Part shown: positions 32,978 through 41,749 of the stretch, piece after piece
How positions within the stretch are numbered: the stretch's first letter is position 1
How the letters are laid out: each line of letters opens with the position of its first letter
Assembly: GCA_020723365.1 (NCBI GenBank)
Contig: DYJB01000005.1
Location: forward strand, 1-42,990
Reading direction: 5' to 3'
Origin: Candidatus Aquidulcis sp.
GTDB lineage: Bacteria; Chloroflexota; Anaerolineae; Anaerolineales; E44-bin32
DNA: 42,990 bases
Notes under the pieces: generated by a model
Database searches by the model: none
Told to the model about the DNA's origin: nothing
The model's input: only the letters and a program-made list of their open reading frames with translations
Made by a program: the position numbers and the translations under genes

Positions 32978-33991
32978 ATGAAACGCTTGTGGGTAGTTCT
33001 CTGTCTGGTGTTGGTGGCGACGCTGGCCCTGCCGCTCTCGGCGGCGGCGGCCGGATCCCACGACGTGCTGCTCGACGGCCGGGTCGTCTTCGGCGGCAGC
33101 TTCACGCTGGCGGCCGGGGAGACGCTGGACGGCGACCTGCTGGTCTTCGGCGGGAACGTGACGCTCGAGGAGACCTCCATCGTCACCGGGTCGGTGTTCC
33201 TGCTGGGCGGGAACCTGAACTCCGCCGGCACGATCTTCGAGGACCTGGCGCTGGTGGGCGGCAACGCCAACCTGCAGGCCGGCGCGGTGGTCAAGGGTGA
33301 CGTCTCGGCCTTTGGCGGGAACGTCAACCGCGATCCGGGGGCGCGCATCGAGGGACAGGTCATTCGCGGCGGCGAGACGATCGAGATCCCCGGGGTGCCG
33401 GGTGTGCCGCAATGGCAGTTCCCGTTCGTCGAGCGAACGTGGCCGGCGCGGCCCGTGATCGACATCAACCCTTCGCCGCTGTGGGACGGCGGGTGGCTGC
33501 TGCTGCAGTCGCTGATCCTGGCGGCGCTGGCGGTGCTGGTGGTGATGTTCGGCGCCAACGGCGTCGGGCGTGTGGCGCGGGCGGTGACGGATGCGCCGGC
33601 GATCTCGGGCCTGGTGGGGCTGTTGGGCCTGCTCGGCATCCCGGCCCTGCTGATCGGCCTGGCGCTGACCATCTGCCTGATCCCGTTCATGCTGGTCGGG
33701 GTGATGGTCTTTGTGGCGGCGATCGTGTATGGGTGGATGGCGATCGGGCTGGAGGTCGGCGAGCGCCTGACGCGCGCCTTCAAGTGGCACCTGGATCCGG
33801 CGGCGGCGGCCGGGCTGGGGACGTTCGTCGTCAGCCTGGTGGCCAACGGGGTCAACTTCATCCCGTGCATCGGGTGGCTGGCGCCGACGCTGGTGGGGGC
33901 GCTGGGGCTGGGCGCCGTACTGCTGACGCGCTTCGGTCGGCAGGCCTATCCGGGGCGGGCGGCCGTGGTGGAGGTTCCGCCGGCGGCGTGA
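32978..33991 (+). CDS. Polymer-forming (bactofilin-like) protein with membrane tail
   Basis: A 337-residue protein. A cleavable signal (about 1-25, ending SAAAAG) precedes a beta-solenoid region (about 28-125) of repeats such as GDLLVFGGNVTL, GSVFLLGGNLN and LALVGGNANLQAG, of the polymer-forming/bactofilin type. From about 165 to 320 it has four to five hydrophobic segments. The solenoid is therefore outside the cytoplasm, unlike true bactofilins. It is the third gene of the sigma/anti-sigma operon and a likely effector or sensor of envelope state. Confidence 0.85.
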   Translation: MKRLWVVLCLVLVATLALPLSAAAAGSHDVLLDGRVVFGGSFTLAAGETLDGDLLVFGGNVTLEETSIVTGSVFLLGGNLNSAGTIFEDLALVGGNANLQAGAVVKGDVSAFGGNVNRDPGARIEGQVIRGGETIEIPGVPGVPQWQFPFVERTWPARPVIDINPSPLWDGGWLLLQSLILAALAVLVVMFGANGVGRVARAVTDAPAISGLVGLLGLLGIPALLIGLALTICLIPFMLVGVMVFVAAIVYGWMAIGLEVGERLTRAFKWHLDPAAAAGLGTFVVSLVANGVNFIPCIGWLAPTLVGALGLGAVLLTRFGRQAYPGRAAVVEVPPAA

Positions 33992-34016
33992 CGCCGGAGA
34001 GCGTTGCGGGGCAAAG

Positions 34017-34048
34017 GACGTGGGGCGGCCGACAGGCCGCCCCACGTC
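34017..34048. terminator. Bidirectional terminator between convergent operons
   Basis: A 14-bp perfect stem (34017-34030 with 34035-34048), loop gaca, followed on plus by gttcttcc. It ends both the sigma operon and the sugar ABC operon. Confidence 0.82.
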
Positions 34049-34071
34049 GTTCTTCCGCCGGCCCGCGCGGG

Positions 34072-34908
34072 CTAGCCCTTCACGGCACCGGCCACGACGC
34101 CCTCGATGATGTACTTCTGGGAGCTGAAGTAGAAGACGATGATCGGGACGATGGCCAGGACGAGCATGGCCATCATGGCGCCCATGTCCCGGCTTCCGTA
34201 GCCGCCCTGCAGGTACTGGACGGCGATCGGGATGGTCCGGTAGTTGCTGCCGATCACCAGGTAGGGCAGCAGGTAGTCATTCCAGATCCACATGGTGTTG
34301 AGAATGGCGACGGTGATGTAGATGGGCTTGAGGATGGGGAAGACCACCAGGAAGAAGGTCTGGATCGGATTGCAGCCGTCGATGGTGGCGGCTTCCTCGA
34401 TCTCCACCGGGATGCTCTTCACGAACCCGCTGAAGACGAAGACGGACAGCCCGGCGCCGAACCCGAGGTAGAGCACGATGATCCCCACGGGATTGTCGAG
34501 GTGCAGGACGTTGGCCATCTTGGACATGGTGAACATGACCATCTGGAAGGGAACGATCATGGAGTAGACGAGCAGGTAGTAGAACAGCGAGCTGGTGCGC
34601 GAGCGCACGCGCGTGATGCACCAGGCCGTCATGGAGGTGAAGAGCACGATCGTGGCGACCGAGAAGACGGTGATGAACAGCGAGTAACCGAACGCCTGGA
34701 GGAAGCCGGTCTTGGCGATCCCCGAGAGGTAGTTCTGCAGCCCGACGAAGGTCCGGGCCGTGGGCAGGGCAAAGGGAGCGTCGGAGATGAAGAACCTGCC
34801 CTTGAAGGAGTTCACCAGCACGATGAGGATCGGAGCCAGGTAGAGGGCGGCCAGCAGAGCCAGGAAGGCCGAGGTCAGGCCGTCTCGCACGCGGTGTTGG
34901 CGGTCCAT
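34072..34908 (-). CDS. Carbohydrate ABC transporter permease, MalG type
   Basis: A 278-residue membrane permease with six predicted helices. The EAA loop, IEEAATIDGCNPIQTF, contacts the ATPase. It starts within a TGATG overlap with the preceding permease gene, so the two are coupled. Membership in the CUT1 family implies a di- or oligosaccharide substrate. No ATPase gene is in the cluster; a shared MsmK-like ATPase elsewhere is likely. Confidence 0.94.
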   Translation of the reverse strand: MDRQHRVRDGLTSAFLALLAALYLAPILIVLVNSFKGRFFISDAPFALPTARTFVGLQNYLSGIAKTGFLQAFGYSLFITVFSVATIVLFTSMTAWCITRVRSRTSSLFYYLLVYSMIVPFQMVMFTMSKMANVLHLDNPVGIIVLYLGFGAGLSVFVFSGFVKSIPVEIEEAATIDGCNPIQTFFLVVFPILKPIYITVAILNTMWIWNDYLLPYLVIGSNYRTIPIAVQYLQGGYGSRDMGAMMAMLVLAIVPIIVFYFSSQKYIIEGVVAGAVKG

Positions 34909-35753
34909 CAGTTCACGACCTCCCGGCTCCTGGAGTAGCGGAGCTGCAGCAGGACCACCAGGGCGACGAACAGGAAGAAGACCACGGCCTTGGCCTGTCC
35001 GACGCCTTCGTAGCCGGTGCGCCCATAGAACGTCGAGAAGATGTCCAGCGCCAGCATGGCCGAGCCTCTGGCCGGGGCGCCGCCGGTGAGGGAGAGGTTC
35101 TGGTCGAAGAGCTTGAAGGAGTTCGACACCGTCAGGAAGGTGCAGATGGTGAAGGCCGGCATGACCAAGGGGATCTTGATCCCGGCCAGCATCTGCCTGG
35201 CGTTGGCGCCGTCGATCTTGGCGGCCTCAATCAGCTCGGTGGGGATCGCCTGCAGGCCGGCGATGTAGATCACCATCATGTACCCGACCATCTGCCAGTT
35301 CATCAGCACCACCAGGCCCCAGAAGCCGTAGCTGGCGCTGAAGGTGATATCCACGCCGAAGTTGATGAGCACGCCGTTGATGATCAGCTGCCACACGTAG
35401 CCCAGGACAATGCCGCCGATCAGGTTGGGCATGAAGAAGACGGTGCGAAAGAGGTTCGTGCCCCTGAGCTTGCGCGTCAGCAGCAGGGCGAGCGAGAAAG
35501 CGAGAACATTGATCAGGACCACGGAGACCAGGGCGAACTTGACCGTGAAGACTGCGGCGTTGAGGAAGTTGCGGTCGTCCGTGAAGGCGCGAACGTAGTT
35601 GCTGATGCCCACCCAGCGCGAATCCGTCACCGTGGTGAACTCGGTGAAGGACAGGTAGATCCCGAGAAGGAACGGGATCAGGAAGGCGAGGGTGAAGGCG
35701 AGCATCGTCGGCAGCGTGAAGAACGCGTAGAACCGCTTCGGCATTCCTGGCAC
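34908..35753 (-). CDS. Carbohydrate ABC transporter permease, MalF/UgpA type
   Basis: A 281-residue permease with six helices and the EAA loop IEAAKIDGANARQML. GTG 35753 is preferred over ATG 35744 because AGGAG stands seven bases before it. It pairs with the MalG-type permease to form the membrane channel of the sugar transporter. Preceded by two intercistronic hairpins that separate it from the binding-protein gene. Confidence 0.94.
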   Translation of the reverse strand: MPGMPKRFYAFFTLPTMLAFTLAFLIPFLLGIYLSFTEFTTVTDSRWVGISNYVRAFTDDRNFLNAAVFTVKFALVSVVLINVLAFSLALLLTRKLRGTNLFRTVFFMPNLIGGIVLGYVWQLIINGVLINFGVDITFSASYGFWGLVVLMNWQMVGYMMVIYIAGLQAIPTELIEAAKIDGANARQMLAGIKIPLVMPAFTICTFLTVSNSFKLFDQNLSLTGGAPARGSAMLALDIFSTFYGRTGYEGVGQAKAVVFFLFVALVVLLQLRYSRSREVVN

Positions 35754-35767
35754 GGCCGTTCTCCTGC

Positions 35768-35837
35768 CCCGCTCCCCGAGCGGGCAAAGGGTGCGGCGTC
35801 GCCACCCCGCTCCCCCCGAGGGAGGGGCGGGGTGGCG
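35768..35837 (-). promoter_or_regulatory. Intercistronic hairpins between binding protein and permease genes
   Basis: Two stems: 35800-35810 with 35827-35837 (11 bp, extendable) and 35768-35774 with 35778-35784 (7 bp). In the order of transcription they follow the binding-protein stop and precede the permease ribosome site, as in malE-malF, where such a structure keeps binding-protein mRNA more abundant than permease mRNA. Confidence 0.6.
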
Positions 35838-35858
35838 CGCAGGCTGAAGCGCCTTAAG

Positions 35859-37250
35859 CTACTTTCCGCTCTCGGCCTTCCACTGTTCGATCACGAGCGT
35901 TTCCACGTCCGCCCACGGCAGCTGGCCCTGAGCGTACTGCAGCAGGGCTGCGCCGAAGTTCTCCTTGAACGTCTGGCTCGGGAACTTGACGAAGTTCCAG
36001 GAGACGTTGTAGAGATCCGTGTTGCCCACGTAGCGGCTGACCTCGCGGGCCAGCGGATCGGTCGGCTTCTCGTCCTCGGCGAACGTGTCGAACGGAGCGA
36101 TGAACTTCAGATCATTGGTGACGAAGGCCTTGCCCGTCGGGCTGCTGAACAGCCAGTAGATGAAATCGGCGGCCAGCTGTTGCTTCTCGGGCGTGGCCTG
36201 GCTGTTGATGGAGAAGAAGTTCTCCGTGCCGACGCAGATCGACTGCTTCTCTTCGCCGGGCATGCCGGTGTAGATCGGCAGGAACTTGACTTCTTCGGCC
36301 TTGACGACGTTGCCTTCGACGCCGGAGATCTGGCCCCAGGCCCAGTTGCCGTTCTGAACCATCGCCGAGCGGCCCAGGGCGAACTCCGCCATGGAGTCAT
36401 CCACGCTCTTGCTGCCCAGCAGCGTCGGCAGGGTCACGGAGTTGTTCAGGTACAGATCGAAGATGTTCTTGAAGTTGGCGGCGTACTGGAACTTGATCTC
36501 CTGGGTGGCGTCGCTGGCCAGGGCGACACCGTTGTCGCGCCACTCGTAGAAGACCGGGACATTGGCCAGGTGGGTCTGCCAGCGCCAGTCTTCGCCGGGC
36601 TTGAGGGAGGTCGAGGAGAACACGCCCTCGATGCCCAGCTCGGCCTTCTTGGCCGTCATGTCCTCGACCACTGCCTTGAGGGTGGCGAAGTTGTTGACCT
36701 CGGCCATGGACGTCGCCTTGGCGCCTGGGAGCGCGAAGTACTTGTCCATGATGGCGTTGTTGTAGATGATCCCGTAGCCTTCCACCACGTACGGGATGCC
36801 ATAGACACCGTCGCCATCCGTCACGGCGATGCTCTTGTCGGACAGGTGGGCGTAGAGCTCGGTGCCGCTCAGGTCGGCGGTGTAGTCCTTCCAGGAGGCG
36901 TAGCCGATCGGGCCGTTGATCTGGAACAGGACGGGTGCGTCGGCCTTGGCGATCTCCGACTTCAGCGTCTGCTCGTAGGTGCCCGCGGCGGCGGTCACGA
37001 CCTTGAGGGTGACGCCGGTCTCGGCCTTGTAGGCCTCGCCGATGGCGGCGTAGATCTCGGCCACTTCCGGCTTGAAGTTCAGGAAGTAGACCTCTCCGCC
37101 CTCGCCCGAGGGAGGAGCTGCCGGGGCTTCGGTGCCCGCGGGCTGCGGCTCGACGGGCATCGGAGCCTCGGTGGCCGGCGTGCCGCACGCGCCCAGGAGC
37201 AGGGCGGCGAGCAGCATCACGCTCAGGCCAATCCACAGTTGCTTCTTCAT
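35859..37250 (-). CDS. Sugar ABC transporter substrate-binding lipoprotein
   Basis: A 463-residue extracellular solute-binding protein, family 1. The signal ends with LLLGAC (Cys22) followed by a Pro/Glu-rich linker. The mature domain shows ADAPVLFQINGPIGYASWK and GRSAMVQNGNWAWGQI, the latter a hallmark of the family. GGGAGAAG precedes the ATG at 37250. It captures the sugar and passes it to the two permeases downstream. The substrate cannot be told; no glycoside hydrolase is near. Confidence 0.94.
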   Translation of the reverse strand: MKKQLWIGLSVMLLAALLLGACGTPATEAPMPVEPQPAGTEAPAAPPSGEGGEVYFLNFKPEVAEIYAAIGEAYKAETGVTLKVVTAAAGTYEQTLKSEIAKADAPVLFQINGPIGYASWKDYTADLSGTELYAHLSDKSIAVTDGDGVYGIPYVVEGYGIIYNNAIMDKYFALPGAKATSMAEVNNFATLKAVVEDMTAKKAELGIEGVFSSTSLKPGEDWRWQTHLANVPVFYEWRDNGVALASDATQEIKFQYAANFKNIFDLYLNNSVTLPTLLGSKSVDDSMAEFALGRSAMVQNGNWAWGQISGVEGNVVKAEEVKFLPIYTGMPGEEKQSICVGTENFFSINSQATPEKQQLAADFIYWLFSSPTGKAFVTNDLKFIAPFDTFAEDEKPTDPLAREVSRYVGNTDLYNVSWNFVKFPSQTFKENFGAALLQYAQGQLPWADVETLVIEQWKAESGK

Positions 37251-37328
37251 CTCATCTTCTCCCTGTTGAGTGTCGTTGCCTAACGTCGTTCGACGGATAG
37301 TCATCAGTCTGGATCAGGGTTGAGCGCC

Positions 37329-38585
37329 TCACCTCCCTTCGGTGGCGGATGCCGTCAGCCCGGCGGCGGAGTGTGCGATGACATGGTCGAAGCAGAGCGA
37401 CAGGGCTGCCGCGACGGCCCCCAGGGCCGAGGAGCGCAGACCGAGCGAGGCGGACGTCACCTGGGAAGTGAGCACGCCGGCCTGCAGGCTGCGCTTCCGG
37501 ATCTGGGCGCGGATGGGCTCGAGCAGCAGGTCGCCCGACTGGGCGACGCCGCCGCCGATCACAACCACGCCGGGATTGAGCATGTTCATGACCCCGGCGA
37601 GGGCGATGCCGATGTACTCCCCCGCCTGGGCGAAAAGCTGCTGCGCCAGGTGATCCCCCTGGGCGGCGGCCTCGGCCACATCGCGGGCGGAAAGGCGATC
37701 GATGGATGCCAGGGTGGAGAGGTGGGTCCGCTGTCCCTGGCGCACAAGCTCGCGCGCCTGGCGGGCGATGGCGCCGCCGCCGGCGAGCGCCTCGAGGCAG
37801 CCGCGGTTGCCGCACGAGCACAGCGGCCCGTTCTCGACCAGCGTGAGATGCCCGATCTCGCCCGCCGCGCCCACCTGGCCCTCGTGCAGGCGGCCGCCCA
37901 GGATCATCCCCATGCCAATCCCCGTCCCGACCTTGACGAACACCAGGTTCGGGCAGCGGCGGCCGGCCCCGTAGGTCCACTCGCCCAGCGCTCCCAGGTT
38001 GGCGTCGTTGTGGACGACCACCGGCCGTTCCCATGTCGCTTCCAGCGTGTGGCGGATCGGGTACTCGGTCCAGCCCGGCATGATGGGAGCGGCCAGCACC
38101 ATCCCCTGTTCGCTGATCACCGGGCCGGGGACGCCCACGCCGATCGAGCGTACGCGGCCGAGCGAGCTTTCGCCGTCGCGCATCACACGCTCGACCAGGC
38201 GGCGCACCTCGGCCAGCGTCTTTTCGGGACCGACCCTGACGTCGAAGGACGTGCTGAGTTCGGCCAGGGGTCGGCCGGCGATATCGGCCAGGATGGCGCG
38301 GATGTGCGTGGCGCCGACATCGACGCCGACGATCTGGCCGGCGGAGGCGTTGATCTCCAGGCCGATCGGGCGGCGGCCGGCACGCGTCTGGCGTTTGTCG
38401 AGTTCGCGCACCAGCCCGGTGTGCAGCAGGTCATCGACCAGCCCGCTGACGGCCGAGCGGCTGAGCTCCAGGGAACGGGCGATCTCCGCCCGCGTCGTGC
38501 CGTCGCGCGACTCGTGAATCAGGTCCAGGACCAGCCGACGGTGGTCACGCGGGGCACGGGGGTAGATCGAGAGGGGATAGCCCAT
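37329..38585 (-). CDS. ROK family transcriptional regulator
   Basis: A 418-residue regulator. An N-terminal winged helix (about 28-75, TRAEIARSLELSRSAVSGLV) precedes a sugar-kinase-fold ROK domain: VGVDVGATHIRA (about 87-98), HNDANLGALGEW, GTGIGMGMI, and AGEIGHLTL with CSCGNRGCLEA, the zinc motif. It senses a sugar or sugar phosphate and controls the operon it heads. The binding-protein gene follows after 78 bases, a gap holding a small palindrome CGTCGTTCGACG (37284-37295) but no clear promoter. Confidence 0.93.
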   Translation of the reverse strand: MGYPLSIYPRAPRDHRRLVLDLIHESRDGTTRAEIARSLELSRSAVSGLVDDLLHTGLVRELDKRQTRAGRRPIGLEINASAGQIVGVDVGATHIRAILADIAGRPLAELSTSFDVRVGPEKTLAEVRRLVERVMRDGESSLGRVRSIGVGVPGPVISEQGMVLAAPIMPGWTEYPIRHTLEATWERPVVVHNDANLGALGEWTYGAGRRCPNLVFVKVGTGIGMGMILGGRLHEGQVGAAGEIGHLTLVENGPLCSCGNRGCLEALAGGGAIARQARELVRQGQRTHLSTLASIDRLSARDVAEAAAQGDHLAQQLFAQAGEYIGIALAGVMNMLNPGVVVIGGGVAQSGDLLLEPIRAQIRKRSLQAGVLTSQVTSASLGLRSSALGAVAAALSLCFDHVIAHSAAGLTASATEGR

Positions 38586-38614
38586 GAAACCTGCACGGCC
38601 GAGGGAGCGCCTCT

Positions 38615-38642
38615 ATCCTACAGCCGATCGCGCAATTGTCAA
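38615..38642 (-). promoter_or_regulatory. Promoter of the ROK-sugar ABC operon
   Basis: On minus: TTGACA (38642-38637), 16 bases, TAGGAT (38620-38615). An unusually AT-rich stretch (about 38630-38695) covers and precedes it, with TTGTC ... GACAA and CAGTnA ... TnACTG symmetries that could be ROK operators. Confidence 0.65.
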
Positions 38643-38695
38643 GAGGATGAACATTCACCCAGTAATTGTTATGTAACTGGACAAATCAGCACTAG

Positions 38696-39188
38696 GGCCT
38701 GAGAGACCGGTGGCAAGCCGATGGGGAGAGTGCATGGGCGCAAGGGAGCAGGTCCACGGCCCGGGCGCACATTCGGGGTGCGGCGGTCATCCCGCCGCGT
38801 GCTCGAAGGATTCCGCATGCCACCCCTTCCCCTGGTCGGGAGCCGAGGGCCCGGCTCGCGACCGATGCAGGCGAGGCCCTCCAGCGTGCTCCCGTTCCGG
38901 CTCGGGGCTTGACGACAATGGACGGACCGCCGTCGGCCATGCAGGCCGGAGATCGTTCCGCACGCGACAACCTGTGCCGTCCGCAGGCCTGCTGTCCCGA
39001 ACGCCGCGTCCGGAAGGAGATGGGCTTGCCATGCTCCGCCGGCGAAAGCGGCTGGCGCCTCGCCGGAAGCGGACGAAGCCGCGGCGGAGAGGGCGCCACC
39101 GGCGTCCTGCCGCTGCGGACGCGGGTTGCGCGAGGCGCCCGGGCGATCCGGACAAAGGGTTCGCCTGGCGCGGCCTGAGGCGGGCGGC
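38696..39188. other. Gene-free stretch upstream of dnaE
   Basis: Open frames on both strands here have compositions and codon patterns unlike neighbouring genes and no recognisable product, so none is called. The most notable structure is a 12-bp hairpin with one mismatch (38834-38845 with 38852-38863). A small RNA or decayed gene cannot be excluded. Confidence 0.4.
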
Positions 39189-39194
39189 TATAAT
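39189..39194 (+). promoter_or_regulatory. -10 box of the dnaE promoter
   Basis: A perfect TATAAT about 30 bases before the dnaE ATG. No good -35 lies at 16-18 bases. The transcript would start near 39201. Confidence 0.5.
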
Positions 39195-39223
39195 GACGGC
39201 ACCACAGGCACGTCCGAGTGCCC

Positions 39224-41731
39224 ATGTCCTTTGTTCACCTGCACGTCCATTCCGAATACTCGCTGCTGGATGGCCTGAGCCGCATCCCGCACCTGGTCTC
39301 GCGCGCCAGGGAGCTGGGCATGCCGGCGCTGGCCCTCACCGATCACGGCACGATGTTCGGGGTGGTCGATTTCTACCGCGCCGCCAAGGCGGCCGGCATC
39401 AAGCCGATCCTGGGCATGGAGACCTACCTGGCGCCGCGCGGCATGCGTGACCGCGACCCGCAGGCGGACAGCCGTGCCTTCCATCAGGTGCTGCTGGCCG
39501 AAAACGACACCGGTTACCGCAACCTGCTGCAGATCGCCAGCGCGGCGCAGCTCGACGGTTTCTACTATCGGCCGCGCATCGACCACGACTACCTGGCGGC
39601 GCACAGCGAAGGCCTGATCGTGAGCACGAGCTGCCTTTCGGGCGAGATCCCGCGCGCCCTGGCCGACGGACGCCACGACCACGCCCAGCGGCTGGCCGAC
39701 TGGTACTTCGAGGTCTTCGGCCCCGAGCGTTTCTTCTTTGAACTGCAGGCGCACGATGTCCCCGAATTGACGGCGGTCAATCGCGGGCTGCTGGATCTCG
39801 CCCAGCGCTACCCGGCGCGCTTCATCGCCACCAACGACGTCCACTACGTCAACCCCGAGGACGCCGAGCTGCAGGACATCCTGCTGTGCATCCAGACCGG
39901 CTCCCTGCGGGCCGATCCGCAGCGCATGCGCATGACGGATCCTTCCTACTACCTGCGCACACCGCAGGAGATGCAGACCCTCTTCGGCGACGTTCCCGGG
40001 GCCCTGAGCAACACCCTGCTGGTGGCCGAACGCTGCGCCGTGGACCTGGACTTCAAGGGCTACCACCTGCCGGAGTTCCAGGTGCCGCCGGGCGAGACGC
40101 CGGACTCCTTCCTGCGCGCCCAGTGCGAGCAGGGGCTGGTGCGTCACTACGGCGACCGCGCCGGGCAGGCGGACGTCCGCCGGCGGCTGGACTACGAGCT
40201 GGGCGTCATCCACCAGATGGGATTCGACACCTACTTCCTGATCGTCTGGGACCTGTGCCGCCATGCCCGCGAGCAGGGCATCTGGTACAACGCCCGCGGC
40301 TCGGCCGCCGGCTCGATCGTGGCCTACTGCCTGGGCATCACGCTCGTCGACCCGCTCGAGCACGGCCTGCTCTTCGAGCGCTTCCTCAACCCCGGGCGGG
40401 TCTCCATGCCGGACATCGACCTGGACTTCCAGGACGACCAGCGGGCGCGCATGCTCGAGTACACCGCCCAGCGCTACGGCCGCGACAAGGTCGCCCAGAT
40501 CATCACCTTCGGCACGCTGGGAGCGCGGGCGGCGCTGCGCGATGTCGGGCGGGTCATGGACATCCCCCTGCCCGAGGTCGACCGGGTGGCCAAGCTGGTG
40601 CCGAACATCCCGGGCAAGCCCATGACGTTGCCCGAGGCGCTCGAGAGCGTGCCGGGCTTCAAGGAAGCCTACGCCTCGGCCGGTTACCTCAAGGACCTGA
40701 TCGACACGGCTACGAAGTTGGAGGGTGTGGCGCGCAATGCCGGCACGCACGCCGCCGGCGTGATCATCACCGACCGGCCGCTGACGGACTACGTGCCTCT
40801 CCACCGCCCGACGAAGGGCGGGCCGGAGGACAACCCCATCGGCGCCATCACCCAGTTCGAGATGCAGGTGCTGGACTCGCTCGGCCTGCTCAAGGTCGAC
40901 TTCCGGGGCCTGTCGACGCTGACGGTGATGGCGCGCGCCTGCGAGCAGATCCAGCGGCGCCACGGTGTGACGCTCGACATCCACTCCATCCCGCTGGACG
41001 ATCCGGCCACCTTTGAGCTGCTGGGCCGGGGCGACGTGCTGGGGGTCTTCCAGGTGGAGGGCGCCGGCATGCGCCGCAACCTGATGGACATGAAGCCCAG
41101 TTCGCTGGCCCATATCGTCGCCATGGTGGCGCTCTACCGGCCGGGCCCGATCGAGTTCATCCCCGAGTACATCCGCCGCATGCACGGCGAGGAGCCGGTC
41201 ACCTACCGCCATCCGGCGCTGGCGCCGATCCTGGAAGAGACCTACGGCATCACCGTCTACCAGGAGCAGATCATGTACACGGCCATGCAGCTGGCCGGGT
41301 ACTCGGCGTCGGAGGCGGATTTCCTGCGCAAGGCGGTGGCCAAGAAGAAGGCCGAGGCCCTGCACCAGGAGCGCGAGCGCTTCGTGCGCGGCGCGGTGGC
41401 CAACAACATCCCGCCGGCGGCCGCCAACACGATCTTCGACGACTGGGAGGCCTTCGCCCGCTACGGCTTCCCCAAGGGCCACGCCGCCGACTACGCCGTC
41501 ATCTGCGTCGAGACCGCCTACCTCAAGGCGCACTACCCCACGGAGTACATGGCGGCGCTGATGTCGGTCTTCAAGGCCGACACCGACAAGGTGGCGCTGT
41601 ACATTGTCGACTGCCGGCGCATGGGCATCGAGGTGCTGCCGCCCGACGTCAACGCCAGCGGGCTGGACTTCGACATCGAGGACCGGCCGCAGGCCAAGCC
41701 GGCCATTCGCTTCGGCCTGGCCGCCATCTAG
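39224..41731 (+). CDS. dnaE: DNA polymerase III alpha subunit, part before an in-frame amber codon
   Basis: Encodes 835 residues of DnaE, the replicative polymerase. The PHP domain begins SFVHLHVHSEYSLLDG. The palm carries PDIDLDFQDDQR with the catalytic aspartates, and GTHAAGVIITDRPL is in the fingers. The sequence then runs AIRFGLAAI and stops at TAG (41729-41731). The next codons in the same frame continue the homologous sequence NVGVGPVQAI. Homologs have lysine (GLAAIKNVG), so one A-to-T change of AAG would explain the stop. Taken literally, the product lacks the HhH, clamp-binding and OB parts. A GTG at 39218 is an alternative start. Confidence 0.93.
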   Translation: MSFVHLHVHSEYSLLDGLSRIPHLVSRARELGMPALALTDHGTMFGVVDFYRAAKAAGIKPILGMETYLAPRGMRDRDPQADSRAFHQVLLAENDTGYRNLLQIASAAQLDGFYYRPRIDHDYLAAHSEGLIVSTSCLSGEIPRALADGRHDHAQRLADWYFEVFGPERFFFELQAHDVPELTAVNRGLLDLAQRYPARFIATNDVHYVNPEDAELQDILLCIQTGSLRADPQRMRMTDPSYYLRTPQEMQTLFGDVPGALSNTLLVAERCAVDLDFKGYHLPEFQVPPGETPDSFLRAQCEQGLVRHYGDRAGQADVRRRLDYELGVIHQMGFDTYFLIVWDLCRHAREQGIWYNARGSAAGSIVAYCLGITLVDPLEHGLLFERFLNPGRVSMPDIDLDFQDDQRARMLEYTAQRYGRDKVAQIITFGTLGARAALRDVGRVMDIPLPEVDRVAKLVPNIPGKPMTLPEALESVPGFKEAYASAGYLKDLIDTATKLEGVARNAGTHAAGVIITDRPLTDYVPLHRPTKGGPEDNPIGAITQFEMQVLDSLGLLKVDFRGLSTLTVMARACEQIQRRHGVTLDIHSIPLDDPATFELLGRGDVLGVFQVEGAGMRRNLMDMKPSSLAHIVAMVALYRPGPIEFIPEYIRRMHGEEPVTYRHPALAPILEETYGITVYQEQIMYTAMQLAGYSASEADFLRKAVAKKKAEALHQERERFVRGAVANNIPPAAANTIFDDWEAFARYGFPKGHAADYAVICVETAYLKAHYPTEYMAALMSVFKADTDKVALYIVDCRRMGIEVLPPDVNASGLDFDIEDRPQAKPAIRFGLAAI
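41729..41731 (+). other. In-frame amber codon interrupting dnaE
   Basis: ATC-TAG-AAC-GTC stands where ATC-AAG-AAC-GTC is expected. TAG ends at least seven intact genes in this window (second M16 gene, rpsB, pyrH, rho, both LysM-M23 genes, RRM), so general reassignment of TAG is not supported. A sequencing or assembly error, a real mutation, or site-specific read-through remain possible. Confidence 0.9.
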
Positions 41732-41749
41732 AACGTCGGCGTCGGGCCG

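Noticed and set aside
38692..39225. Minus-strand frame of 177 codons upstream of dnaE
   Set aside because: Arg/Pro/Ala-rich product with no motif, no ribosome site, and it would run over the dnaE promoter.
41729..41731. Genome-wide recoding of TAG as an amino acid
   Set aside because: TAG is the normal terminating codon of at least seven intact genes in the window, followed by proper intergenic sequence.
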